A stretch of DNA of 64,000 nucleotides, taken from Paenibacillus arenilitoris (GTDB lineage Bacteria > Bacillota > Bacilli > Paenibacillales > Paenibacillaceae). Shown here one piece after another: positions 54,084-63,427 of this stretch. Position 1 is the first letter of the stretch. Each line of letters starts with the position of its first letter. The notes below the pieces were generated by a model. That model was not told the origin of the DNA. It saw only the letters and a list, made by a program, of their open reading frames with translations, and made no database searches. The translations under genes were made by a program, and so were the position numbers. The DNA lies in assembly GCF_014705655.1 (NCBI RefSeq), contig NZ_JACXIY010000001.1, positions 186,001 to 250,000 of the forward strand. The letters are read 5' to 3'.

Positions 54084-56378
54084 ATGACGGCGGATGTCAA
54101 AAAGCGTAAACGGAGGATTATCGCGGCTTTCTCCGCATCCTACATCGTCTTGCTTGTTATTCCGATCATCGTCAGTTTGATCGTATACAACCGGACGGTG
54201 GCGATTGTCAAGGACGAAGTGGTGCGAAGCAATATGCTGATGCTTGAACAAGCGAAGAGCATTCTGGATCGGCGGATGTCCGAAATAGATTCCATGGTAC
54301 GGCAAATCGCGTCCGATCCGAACATCGCATCCTTCCAGTTCATGACCGATCCGTTCGAAGACGCCAATACGTTTAAAACGTGGTATACGGCGGAACACTT
54401 ATACGATTACAGCACGTCCAACAATTTCATTCTCGAATATTTCGTACTCTATCAGAACAGCGGGGTTGTACTCGGCCATCAGAATGTGTACAAGACCGAA
54501 CAATTTTTCAACCAAGTATTTCGTTACAAGGATATGGACCCCGCCGATATGGAGCTTCTTATTCTGGGCGCCAAACATAGCAATGAGGTGCTTCCGGCAA
54601 TGGATTCGATATACCGTAACAGAACGGTCCCGGTCGTCAGCTACGTCCAATCGCTTGACAGCGCCAGCTCGCCAAGCGCATCGATTCTCGTACTGATCGA
54701 CAGCCGGGAAATGGTGAAGCTGCTCGAGGGCTTCGACTTTACTTCCGGAGGAACCGCTTACATTATGGATGCCGAGGGACAAATGATTGCTTCCGTAGCG
54801 AACAGCGTCGATAGCAGTCGGATTCAGCATGCTTTTACCGGTATGCAAGGCGAGATCGAGCCATCGCGTGAAACAGGCGGTATGTTGACCACCTATACGA
54901 AACTGGAATCGAAGGACTGGTATTTTGCCGTAGCTCAATCTCCCGATATCGTATATCAGAAAGTTAACAAAATCCGTTCGATTCTCGTCGGATTATCCGT
55001 CTTGCTGCTGTCCGTACTGGTACTCTATTGCTTCTTCGCTTATCGTCAAAGCAAACCGATTCGCAAGCTGCTGCTGCGGATCATGGAACGCTCCGAATCT
55101 GAAGCTTACGGAGCATTAAAGCCTTATGCATTGATCGAGAGGAACTATTCGCGCCTCGAGGACGACCGACAGCGGCTTCAGCAATCGATTCAAGAACAGC
55201 TGCCGCTCATTCGCAACTCGTTTCTCCAGCGTTTGTTGAAAGGCGACTATTCTACGGAATCCGAGCTTCTTGCCTTGAGGCGTCACTCGGGTGCCGAACT
55301 GAGCGGAGCGAATTATGCCGTCGTCGTCATCCGGCTGCAGAGTTATGACGGGGAACTTACGCCCGATATTCTCCAAGAGCTCGAAATTCGCAAAGTAATG
55401 GTGAAAGACGTCCTTGACCTGCCTGCATACGCCGACTGCGTCTGGCATGATGCAGAGCAGGACACGATAAATATCATCGTTCCGCTGCATGATCGCGACG
55501 CCGGGGAGAGCAGGAAGCAATTGGAGTCGCTGCTCGTCATTCTGCAAGAGCATCTGCATTTTAAACATGGCATTTCTCCCGTCTTTGCGATTGGAGGCAT
55601 ATACCCTGCGCTGTCCGAAGTGTCCCGTTCCTATGTGGAAGCGCGAAGAGCGCTTGCATGGGGGCAAAGGGAAATTGGAACGAAGATGGTGTGGTTTGAT
55701 CGGTTGCCGCAGGAAAAGTCGTTTTATTATTATCCCCCTGATTCGGAGCTGCGATTGATTCATTTAACGAAATTGGGAGCAATGGATGAAGCGGACGCCT
55801 TGCTTGAACACATTTATCGAATCAATCAAGAGATGAATCTCTCTTCGGACATGATCAAATTTCTTCATTACGAGATGTGGGGCACCTTGGTCAAGATCAC
55901 CCAGGATGCCGATCTCGAGGTCACAGACGGGATGTTCGCACTTCGGTTCAGTCGCCATAAAGCTGGGGACATGGAGCTGGACAGCCTGCTGAAGGAATTG
56001 AGAGAAGCGTATGCTTTAATCGGTAAAGCGATACACATGCGCAAAGACAATCAAAGATCCGGACTTATCGAACAAATTGTAGCGTACATCGATTCAAACT
56101 TCAGGCGTCAAGACTTTTCGCTTACAGAGCTGGCCGATCGATTTAATATGTCCGATTCCTATTTGTCCCAGTTCTTCAAAGATCAGATCGGAATCAATTA
56201 TTTCGAATATGTCGAGAGCGCTCGGATGAAGTGCGCCAAGGATCTGCTCATGCGCACCGACATGCCGATCAATGAGATCGCTGCCCAGATCGGATACAGC
56301 TTATCCAGCACATTCTGCAGAGCTTTTAAACGGATTAACGGCGTTAGCGCATCCAACTTTCGACGTCTTAATACTTGA
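54084..56378 (+). CDS. membrane-bound AraC-family regulator
   Basis: 764 residues: TM1 ~9-32, extracellular sensor ~33-295, TM2 ~296-322, a cytoplasmic linker and middle domain, and a C-terminal AraC DNA-binding domain (~661-760; SLTELADRFNMSDSYLSQFF and INEIAAQIGYSLSSTFCRAF). Same architecture as the protein at 20884. ATG with GGGGGACGGG upstream. It follows the importer genes and precedes the SLH giant by only 37 bases, so it probably controls the 47-63 kb genes. Confidence 0.92.
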   Translation: MTADVKKRKRRIIAAFSASYIVLLVIPIIVSLIVYNRTVAIVKDEVVRSNMLMLEQAKSILDRRMSEIDSMVRQIASDPNIASFQFMTDPFEDANTFKTWYTAEHLYDYSTSNNFILEYFVLYQNSGVVLGHQNVYKTEQFFNQVFRYKDMDPADMELLILGAKHSNEVLPAMDSIYRNRTVPVVSYVQSLDSASSPSASILVLIDSREMVKLLEGFDFTSGGTAYIMDAEGQMIASVANSVDSSRIQHAFTGMQGEIEPSRETGGMLTTYTKLESKDWYFAVAQSPDIVYQKVNKIRSILVGLSVLLLSVLVLYCFFAYRQSKPIRKLLLRIMERSESEAYGALKPYALIERNYSRLEDDRQRLQQSIQEQLPLIRNSFLQRLLKGDYSTESELLALRRHSGAELSGANYAVVVIRLQSYDGELTPDILQELEIRKVMVKDVLDLPAYADCVWHDAEQDTINIIVPLHDRDAGESRKQLESLLVILQEHLHFKHGISPVFAIGGIYPALSEVSRSYVEARRALAWGQREIGTKMVWFDRLPQEKSFYYYPPDSELRLIHLTKLGAMDEADALLEHIYRINQEMNLSSDMIKFLHYEMWGTLVKITQDADLEVTDGMFALRFSRHKAGDMELDSLLKELREAYALIGKAIHMRKDNQRSGLIEQIVAYIDSNFRRQDFSLTELADRFNMSDSYLSQFFKDQIGINYFEYVESARMKCAKDLLMRTDMPINEIAAQIGYSLSSTFCRAFKRINGVSASNFRRLNT

Positions 56379-56415
56379 GTGCCGAGCCGATCCATTAATA
56401 TTGGGAGGGTTTAGA

Positions 56416-59400
56416 GTGTTGAACGTTAATAAAACAATCGTTTATTTATGTGCGATAATGATGATTTTCGGCAGTATGAACGTCGGTTATGCAGCCAATG
56501 GCGATATACCTTCCGCATCCCCGGAAAATATCGCAAGACTCGCCACTTTCGTAGACGCCGACGACAAGCTTTCCGAGACCCCGACGTTCTACTATTGGGA
56601 AGCCCAGTGGAGCTCAAACTGGTATCCTTTCGGCGTCAACGCAACGGAAAACGAGCCAAGCAAAATCATCGACGGCGATGGATCAACCTACTTGATTTCC
56701 AAGAAAAACGTCGATTTTTCAAGTGGACCGCGGTATATCACGTTAGGCTGGGATCGAGCACAGTCCTTCAATACGGCAGTCTTTTCCACAAAGTACGCCA
56801 AAGCACGAGGCATCAAAGAGTACAACATCGAAACGACGAAGGACGGTACGAATTGGAAGCCGGCGTTTGATACCAATCAAACGCTCGAATGGGACTATTT
56901 CATGGATGAAGACGGTTCACCCGTCATGGAACGGATAAAGGTCGACTTGGATCCGCAGCAGAATATCATTGGAGCAAGAATTGCTATATACAGCGCATAT
57001 ACGGAGGCAGCAAACGGAGATTACGCGTTATACGAATTGGAACTGTATCAACACGATGAGCATCACGTGCCTCCGGCTTTTGATTCGATTAACGATCGGA
57101 CGGTCCCGACTGGCAGAAAGACAACCTTCTCCGTAACGGCGGTCACCTATGGAAATTCCGAAGTTACGTATTCTATTGCGGGGGACGCGCCAGCCTGGGC
57201 TGCGATCGATTCGGTTAGCGGCGAACTGGCGATAAACAATCCTTCTGCTCAAGATGTCGGCACTCATATCGTGACGGTTCAGGCTGTGGATTCAGTAACC
57301 GGCGCATACAGTTATCAGAATATTCCGATTACTATTACGGAAATGGCAAATATCGCGGCCTTGGCAAGTTCGATCGATTCGGCAGATAAGCTCACCGCGG
57401 ATTATTCGATGCCTATCGATTACTATCAAAAGCAAGCCGGCGAGCCTTACTGGTATCCTGCCGGAACGTCATACATCAACAATTCTCCGGATAAACTGAT
57501 TGACGGGGATAAATCCACGTTGTTCGTTTCCAAAATCAATACGGACATGGGCGGCGAACCTTCCGGGGACTCTCCGCACTACATTACGCTTAACTGGGCA
57601 GAGCCGCAACAGTTCAACGAGATTGTGTTCACGGCGGACTTCGGCAATCAGAAGAGCATTCTCAACTATAATATCGAGGTGACGAAAGACAATAACACGT
57701 GGACGAAACTGTTCAATGAAACCCAGAAATTAAATTGGACTTATTCGATTTATAATTTCCACGATTCTCCCAATCCGACGAACTTTACGGAAACGATACG
57801 AGTGATGCTGCCCGAACAAAGGGATGTATTGGGTATGAGGTTAGTTATCCTTACTGCGCCCGACGCCAACTGGGGGCAAGCACCCGGACGCAGCTATTGG
57901 TTGAACGAGCTAGAGCTATACAATAACCCTGAATTTAATAAACCGGTCTTTACGAGCGCGGCTGACAAGACGTTCCTGAAAAACACCTCCGTCAGCTTCC
58001 AAACGAAAGCAACGGCCAATGGCGCGTCCGTCCTATACTCGCTGACTGACGCTCCGGCAGGTATGACGATTAATGAGAACACCGGTGTCATTCAGTGGAC
58101 CACGCCGGAAGAGGCTCAGGAAGTTAACGTGCTCGTGCGAGCAACGAACAGCCTGTCTCCCTTGTCGTATACGGATCAGACGATCAGCATCCATGTGACG
58201 GATTCGGCCGTAACGGATACCTGGACCGTCAACGCTCTACAGCCGATCTATCAAGCCGATACGATACCGAGCGGCGCGGATACAGACAGCTTTGCTTTCG
58301 TCATGGCGAAGAACGAATATGAAAGCGCTCAGATCGCGATCCGGAGCTCATCCGATTTCAGTATCTACGGACTGGAGTTCAGTGATCTGGCTAGCGGAGA
58401 CAACATTATAAGCAGTTCGCAATTCAAATATGGTTTTCCTGAGTACCGCGTACCTGAGAACGCTCTTCCGAGTGAATTTAACTATATCGCCAACACCGAG
58501 ACGACAAACCTGTATCCGGGTTCGTTCGTGGACCAGCTTCCGGACCCGATCTCCAATGAACAGTCGATCGATGTAAACGCGAATACGACTCAACCTTTGT
58601 TTTTTACGGTATATATGCCAAGCGGAGCCGCAAGCGGCATGTATACCGGCAATTTTACGCTCCAGACTTCTCTGGGAGACTATGTGTTTCAGATCAGCGC
58701 GGAAGTTGTAGAGATCACCCTCCCGGATGTCTCGGAACAGGATCTGACAGTCTATAACTGGACAGCCATTTACGGTCATACCCGCGAGAAAACCGACTTC
58801 ATTAACCAGTACTACGGCGCGGTTAAATATAGCGAAGATTGGTGGGCGATCATCGAGAACTTTGCCCGTAACCTGGCGGATTACCGGAATAACATGCATA
58901 TGGTGAAGCCGATGACGTTCTTATCCGACCATGGAATGACGTTGAATCATTTTACTGGGGATTCTGTGCCGGTCATCGCTGAAGAAGATTGGGCAGAGTT
59001 CGATCGGTATATGCAGATCTTCATCGACCAGGGCTTCACTCGTTTTTCCCTCGATCATCTGGTCGATAAGATTAATATGGTCGTCGGGGATAACGAGCAT
59101 TGGAATAAGTACGACAAAGATTTAATCCATGCGGACGGCTCGATCGACCCCGGCGCGTTTCCGGTAACCGACAAGTTTGTGACCAACTATTTGACGGCGA
59201 TCTATTCTCATCTCCAGGAAAAGGGCTGGTTGAATCAATATAAATGGTACTTGCATCTATTCGACGAGCCTAGCGAAGCAAGACCGGGTTCATTGCCATG
59301 GTGGTCTTATGTATCGAAGCTCTCCAAAAACGTTGCGCCGGAATTCAAGATCGGCGATGCGGGGCTTGCCTATTATTATCCTGAGCTTGTAGACACCTAT

Positions 59401-62400
59401 ATTCCCGAGATGAAAGATTATTATTTGGCTAAAGATTCGTTCGATTCATGGGCAAACCAGGATGAACATGAAGGTAAAGAGAAATGGGGATACAGCCTGG
59501 GCCACGATACCGAGCTCAACAGGTTGACCAACCAGCCGACTCTGACAAGCAGACTGGTGTTCTGGGACTTCAACCGTAATGACCTGACAGGTTATCTCAA
59601 TTGGGCGTGGAATGCATGGTGGGACGGGGAGTATTATGGCGATACCTTTGCGGTCTATCCCGATGCCAAGCATAAGACGGTTAAAAGCTCGCTGCGCTAT
59701 GAAGCCCAACGGGACGGGATCGAGGAATACGAGCTGTTGACCATGCTGAAATCCAGAAATCCGGATCTGGCGGACGAGATCCTGAATACGGCAGTAACGT
59801 CGAGAACCCAATATACGCTGGATGTGGATTATATCAAGGCGCTGCACGACTATTTGATCAGAGCCGCCGCAGGCCAATCTGTCGGAAGCATCCCGCAGCA
59901 AACCAAACCCTATCGGGAAGTGGTGAGCGGCAGCGAGTTAATCAACAACAGCGACAGCAGAATCACATACGAGGGGACGGGCTGGGCGACGGTGAATGCT
60001 CCCAACCAAACCTATAGCGGGGCTGTTAATACGACGAAAGCCGACGGTTCCTACGAAAATGACGTTAGCACGACCAAGGTGGATGGAGACTCCGCCGAAC
60101 TGAGCTTTTACGGTTACGGCATTAACGTCTACGTGGAGAAAAATAGAAGCATGGGCAAATTCGACGTTTATATCGACGGCGAACTGCAGAGCACGGTAGA
60201 TGCCCATGAGGATGTACTTTATCGGTTTTATCCGATTTATACGAACTATAGCTTATCGGACGGTCCCCATACGATCAAAATCGTGAACCGAGAAAATGGG
60301 GCCAATCGGAACAAAGACGGTACGCTGAAAAGCTTCCTCGTTCTCGATGCGTTTCGAGTCTTCAGCAACACGGACCCGGGGAAGAACACCCAGCTTTCCG
60401 GATTAAGCGTAACGGGCGGAGCGTTGAATCGGGAATTCGCGCCTTATGTTACCGACTATTCGATCGAGCTGCCGAACGATGCGGAACAAGTGACGTTAAC
60501 GCCTGCCGCCATGAACATGAAAGCCAAGATTATCGTGAATGGCAAGAAGCTCAAGAAAGACGGGAAAATAACGGTTTATCCGAGAATTGGCAAGAACAGG
60601 ATTACGATAACCGTTGATGACAAGGGAACGACGCGGGATTACGTGTTCCTGATCACTCGCTTGTCCAATAATATGGCATTAACCGCCGATGTTTCCGCCG
60701 ATAATGCCATCACTCCCGACTACGTCCAATCGAGAACCGGTTGGAACTACGGGATGGGCGAGCATCAGGCAGCCGAAAGAACGCCTTCGAAGATCAATGA
60801 CGGCGATCGGAGTTCTTTCTTTATCACCCCGATCCGTTACGATTTCGACGGTTATATCGACGACGCGACATCCCAGCCTTGGGGGTTCGTCGACGGGATT
60901 GAACAGCGTCGATTCTTCACCGCGGACGGTCAGCCGATCACCTATTATATCTCGTTGCATTGGGATGACCCTCAGACCTTCGATACGCTAAGGTTCTTCA
61001 CGCAAAATGCGGCGGCTTGGGGCATTCACAGATATAATATCGAAACGACGCCGGACGGCGTGACGTGGGAACCGGTCTTTGACAAGCCGAAATACTTCTC
61101 TTATACGACGTTCACCGCGACAGAGAAAGAGCAAAAAGACGTCTACCTTCCGATCCAGGAAGATAAGCTCGGGGTAAGGATTGCCATTACGGCGGCCTCT
61201 TACTGGGGCTCGGAAGCCTATGCGCTGAACGAATTGGAAATCTTCTTCACGTCCGAGGTTCAACCGGGAATTGAAGTAGAATCAGATGCGAATACCGGCA
61301 GCCCGTCCGGCTCCACAGGGGACGACGATGACGATACGGTAGAAACTTCAAACGAATCGGGAACGATTGTCGCAGTTGAATTAGACCCGCCTATATTGAA
61401 CCCGGCTACAGGTGTTGCAGCGGCAACGGTTTCAACCGATACGATCTCCCAAGCGATGGCCAAGGCGGCGATTGATCCCAAGACGGGCGTTAAGACGGTT
61501 GAACTTATCGTACCTGTCATTGAAGGAGCGAAGACGTATGAATTGAATCTGCCCGCCGATGCTCTTTCTTCCGGGGATTCAACCAAAATTTTAAAAGTAT
61601 CGACTGCATTCGGATCGATCGCAGCTCCTGCCAGCATGCTGCCCGCAACCGATGTGACGGACAAACAATCTGTGAGCTTATCCATCGCCAAGGTGGATGC
61701 AGCCCGATTGGGACTGGAGTTGCGGGAGCAGATCAAGGATCGTCCGGTGATCGAGCTGATGCTTCATATTAATGGTACCGCAGCTGCATGGAACAATCCC
61801 GAAGCTCCGGTTACGATCACGATCCCGTATACGCCTTCGGCCGAGGAGTTAGCCGACAATGAGCATATAGTCGTCTGGTATGTGGACAGTTCGGGTCAGC
61901 CGATGCCTGTCCCGACAGGCAAATATGATTCAAATACGGGTTCAGTAACCTTCAGGACAACCCATTTCAGCCAATATGCCGTCGCTTTCGCGAAGAAGAC
62001 GTTCGGCGATTTGTCAAAATTTGTTTGGGCCAAGAAGGAGATCGAAGTATTGGCCTCCAAAGGTATCATTACCGGTGTTTCTACCGATTCTTTCGCTCCA
62101 GCGGAGACAATCAAAAGAGCGGACTTCGTGCTGCTATTGGTCCGGGCATTAGGTTTAAATGCCAAGTCGGGCGACTCATTCTCCGATGTCTCATCGACGG
62201 CGTACTATGCGGATGCCGTCGGCATTGCGAAGAAGCTGGGCATCGTCACAGGAATCGGCGACAACCGGTTTAATCCGAACTCTTCGATTGCCAGACAGGA
62301 AATGATGACGATGATCGACAGGGCAATGACGGTCGCCAAGAAGAATATGAACGCCGGTCATGCGGATGATTTGGTGAAGTTCACCGATCAGGCCGACATT

Positions 62401-62538
62401 GCTTCATATGCGGCGCAAAGTATCGCAACGCTAGTAAAGAATGGTATCGTACAAGGCGACGGCAAAAGGATCGACCCGTTTGGATACGCGACAAGAGCCG
62501 AGACCGCCATGATGATCTACGCGATATACAAACGATAA
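56416..62538 (+). CDS. giant SLH-anchored DUF4091/GH123-like multidomain protein
   Basis: 2040 residues from GTG 56416 (TTG 56419 also possible; GGGAGGG upstream). Signal peptide ~1-27; a discoidin-like domain (~48-213); a putative Ig domain (~218-311); a second discoidin-like domain (~318-506); a second Ig (~508-596); a large DUF4091 catalytic-like module (~600-1155) with an Asp-Glu pair D950-E951 in HLFDEPSE, as in GH123 enzymes; a CBM-like sandwich (~1172-1322); a cadherin-like sandwich (~1325-1416); a third discoidin-like domain (~1419-1614); an acidic Gly/Asp linker; a beta-rich domain; and three SLH repeats (~1859-2040). Predicted wall-attached glycan-active enzyme. The substrate is not known. 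Confidence 0.9.
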   Translation: MLNVNKTIVYLCAIMMIFGSMNVGYAANGDIPSASPENIARLATFVDADDKLSETPTFYYWEAQWSSNWYPFGVNATENEPSKIIDGDGSTYLISKKNVDFSSGPRYITLGWDRAQSFNTAVFSTKYAKARGIKEYNIETTKDGTNWKPAFDTNQTLEWDYFMDEDGSPVMERIKVDLDPQQNIIGARIAIYSAYTEAANGDYALYELELYQHDEHHVPPAFDSINDRTVPTGRKTTFSVTAVTYGNSEVTYSIAGDAPAWAAIDSVSGELAINNPSAQDVGTHIVTVQAVDSVTGAYSYQNIPITITEMANIAALASSIDSADKLTADYSMPIDYYQKQAGEPYWYPAGTSYINNSPDKLIDGDKSTLFVSKINTDMGGEPSGDSPHYITLNWAEPQQFNEIVFTADFGNQKSILNYNIEVTKDNNTWTKLFNETQKLNWTYSIYNFHDSPNPTNFTETIRVMLPEQRDVLGMRLVILTAPDANWGQAPGRSYWLNELELYNNPEFNKPVFTSAADKTFLKNTSVSFQTKATANGASVLYSLTDAPAGMTINENTGVIQWTTPEEAQEVNVLVRATNSLSPLSYTDQTISIHVTDSAVTDTWTVNALQPIYQADTIPSGADTDSFAFVMAKNEYESAQIAIRSSSDFSIYGLEFSDLASGDNIISSSQFKYGFPEYRVPENALPSEFNYIANTETTNLYPGSFVDQLPDPISNEQSIDVNANTTQPLFFTVYMPSGAASGMYTGNFTLQTSLGDYVFQISAEVVEITLPDVSEQDLTVYNWTAIYGHTREKTDFINQYYGAVKYSEDWWAIIENFARNLADYRNNMHMVKPMTFLSDHGMTLNHFTGDSVPVIAEEDWAEFDRYMQIFIDQGFTRFSLDHLVDKINMVVGDNEHWNKYDKDLIHADGSIDPGAFPVTDKFVTNYLTAIYSHLQEKGWLNQYKWYLHLFDEPSEARPGSLPWWSYVSKLSKNVAPEFKIGDAGLAYYYPELVDTYIPEMKDYYLAKDSFDSWANQDEHEGKEKWGYSLGHDTELNRLTNQPTLTSRLVFWDFNRNDLTGYLNWAWNAWWDGEYYGDTFAVYPDAKHKTVKSSLRYEAQRDGIEEYELLTMLKSRNPDLADEILNTAVTSRTQYTLDVDYIKALHDYLIRAAAGQSVGSIPQQTKPYREVVSGSELINNSDSRITYEGTGWATVNAPNQTYSGAVNTTKADGSYENDVSTTKVDGDSAELSFYGYGINVYVEKNRSMGKFDVYIDGELQSTVDAHEDVLYRFYPIYTNYSLSDGPHTIKIVNRENGANRNKDGTLKSFLVLDAFRVFSNTDPGKNTQLSGLSVTGGALNREFAPYVTDYSIELPNDAEQVTLTPAAMNMKAKIIVNGKKLKKDGKITVYPRIGKNRITITVDDKGTTRDYVFLITRLSNNMALTADVSADNAITPDYVQSRTGWNYGMGEHQAAERTPSKINDGDRSSFFITPIRYDFDGYIDDATSQPWGFVDGIEQRRFFTADGQPITYYISLHWDDPQTFDTLRFFTQNAAAWGIHRYNIETTPDGVTWEPVFDKPKYFSYTTFTATEKEQKDVYLPIQEDKLGVRIAITAASYWGSEAYALNELEIFFTSEVQPGIEVESDANTGSPSGSTGDDDDDTVETSNESGTIVAVELDPPILNPATGVAAATVSTDTISQAMAKAAIDPKTGVKTVELIVPVIEGAKTYELNLPADALSSGDSTKILKVSTAFGSIAAPASMLPATDVTDKQSVSLSIAKVDAARLGLELREQIKDRPVIELMLHINGTAAAWNNPEAPVTITIPYTPSAEELADNEHIVVWYVDSSGQPMPVPTGKYDSNTGSVTFRTTHFSQYAVAFAKKTFGDLSKFVWAKKEIEVLASKGIITGVSTDSFAPAETIKRADFVLLLVRALGLNAKSGDSFSDVSSTAYYADAVGIAKKLGIVTGIGDNRFNPNSSIARQEMMTMIDRAMTVAKKNMNAGHADDLVKFTDQADIASYAAQSIATLVKNGIVQGDGKRIDPFGYATRAETAMMIYAIYKR

Positions 62539-62547
62539 TCGATCGGA

Positions 62548-62580
62548 AAGGACAGAGGATCTCACGATCGATCTGTCCTT
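62548..62580 (+). terminator. candidate hairpin after the SLH giant
   Basis: AAGGACAGA/TCTGTCCTT, a 9-bp perfect stem, with an inner GATC-containing helix. No T tract follows, so termination is uncertain. Confidence 0.35.
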
Positions 62581-62611
62581 CCTACCATCCAATTTTGAGA
62601 GGAACAGAATC

Positions 62612-63326
62612 ATGGAAACGATGCGATTCAGACAGGTCCACTTGGATTTTCACACTTCCGAACACATCAACGGAATCGGAAGGAATTTTTCTAAAGAACA
62701 ATTTCAAGACATGCTGAAGCTTGGCCATGTAAATTCGATAACAATATTCTCCAAATGCCATCACGGCTGGGCTTATCACCCGTCCGAGGCGAACGAAATA
62801 CACCCGGGACTCACGTTCGATCTGCTTGGGGCGATCATCGAAGCGGCACACGAAATCGGCGTCAAAACCTACGCCTTCATCCGGGGAGTACGGCGGACCC
62901 GGGATGGTCGAGAGCGATAACGGCGTCTATATCGCCTGGAACGTTTTCGAGGAATATGCTTCGAAGGGCAGCTTGGTTTTGAGAGAAACCGTGCTGTACG
63001 CTTTGAACCGGCTGCTGCCGAATAAGACGCTTCGCACGAATCTTCCGGCGCAAGGCATCGTCACCTTGCAGCGTCAAGCGGCGAATAATCGCTACATCAA
63101 CCATTTGCTATATGGCGTTCCGGTGAGACGAGGCAAAAGCACGGAGATCATCGAAGATCTTGTCCCCGTTTACGATGTCGAGGTAGAGCTGCGGTTGTCG
63201 AATACGGTGAATAACGTATACCTAGCTCCGCAAAACACGCCGCTTATATTCGAGCAGCGGGACGGTACGCTGCGATACAAGCTTCCTAAGCTCGTATGTC
63301 ATCAGATGGTGGTCATCGATATTTAA
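62612..63326 (+). pseudogene. beta-galactosidase-like gene with internal deletion and frameshift
   Basis: The first ~88 codons (frame of 62612: MRFRQVHLDFHTSE, HVNSITIFSKCHHGWAYHP) are the N-terminus of a GH42-related barrel protein of Paenibacillaceae. The last ~150 codons, in another frame (SSGEYGGPGMVESD, NVFEEYASKGSLVLRETVLY, KLVCHQMVVIDI, stop at 63326), are its C-terminus. The join lies near 62862-62880. The catalytic core, several hundred residues, is missing. A ribosome site (GAGAGGAA) and ATG remain at the start. Probably transcribed after the SLH giant. Confidence 0.85.
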
Positions 63327-63350
63327 ATGGCGACACGCGGTTGTTGTAGA

Positions 63351-63406
63351 AAAAAAGGAGCCGGCCTGCAGGTCCATGGATGGACCTGTGGGCCGGCTCC
63401 TTCTTC
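63351..63406 (-). terminator. long bidirectional hairpin terminator
   Basis: 12-bp arm AAGGAGCCGGCC with its complement, then inner 9-bp arms CAGGTCCAT/ATGGACCTG separated by a TG/TG mismatch. On the minus strand it ends in T7, placing it as the terminator of the MMPL gene; the plus side has only TTCTT. Confidence 0.88.
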
Positions 63407-63427
63407 ATTCCACGCCGTTCAAGGCAA

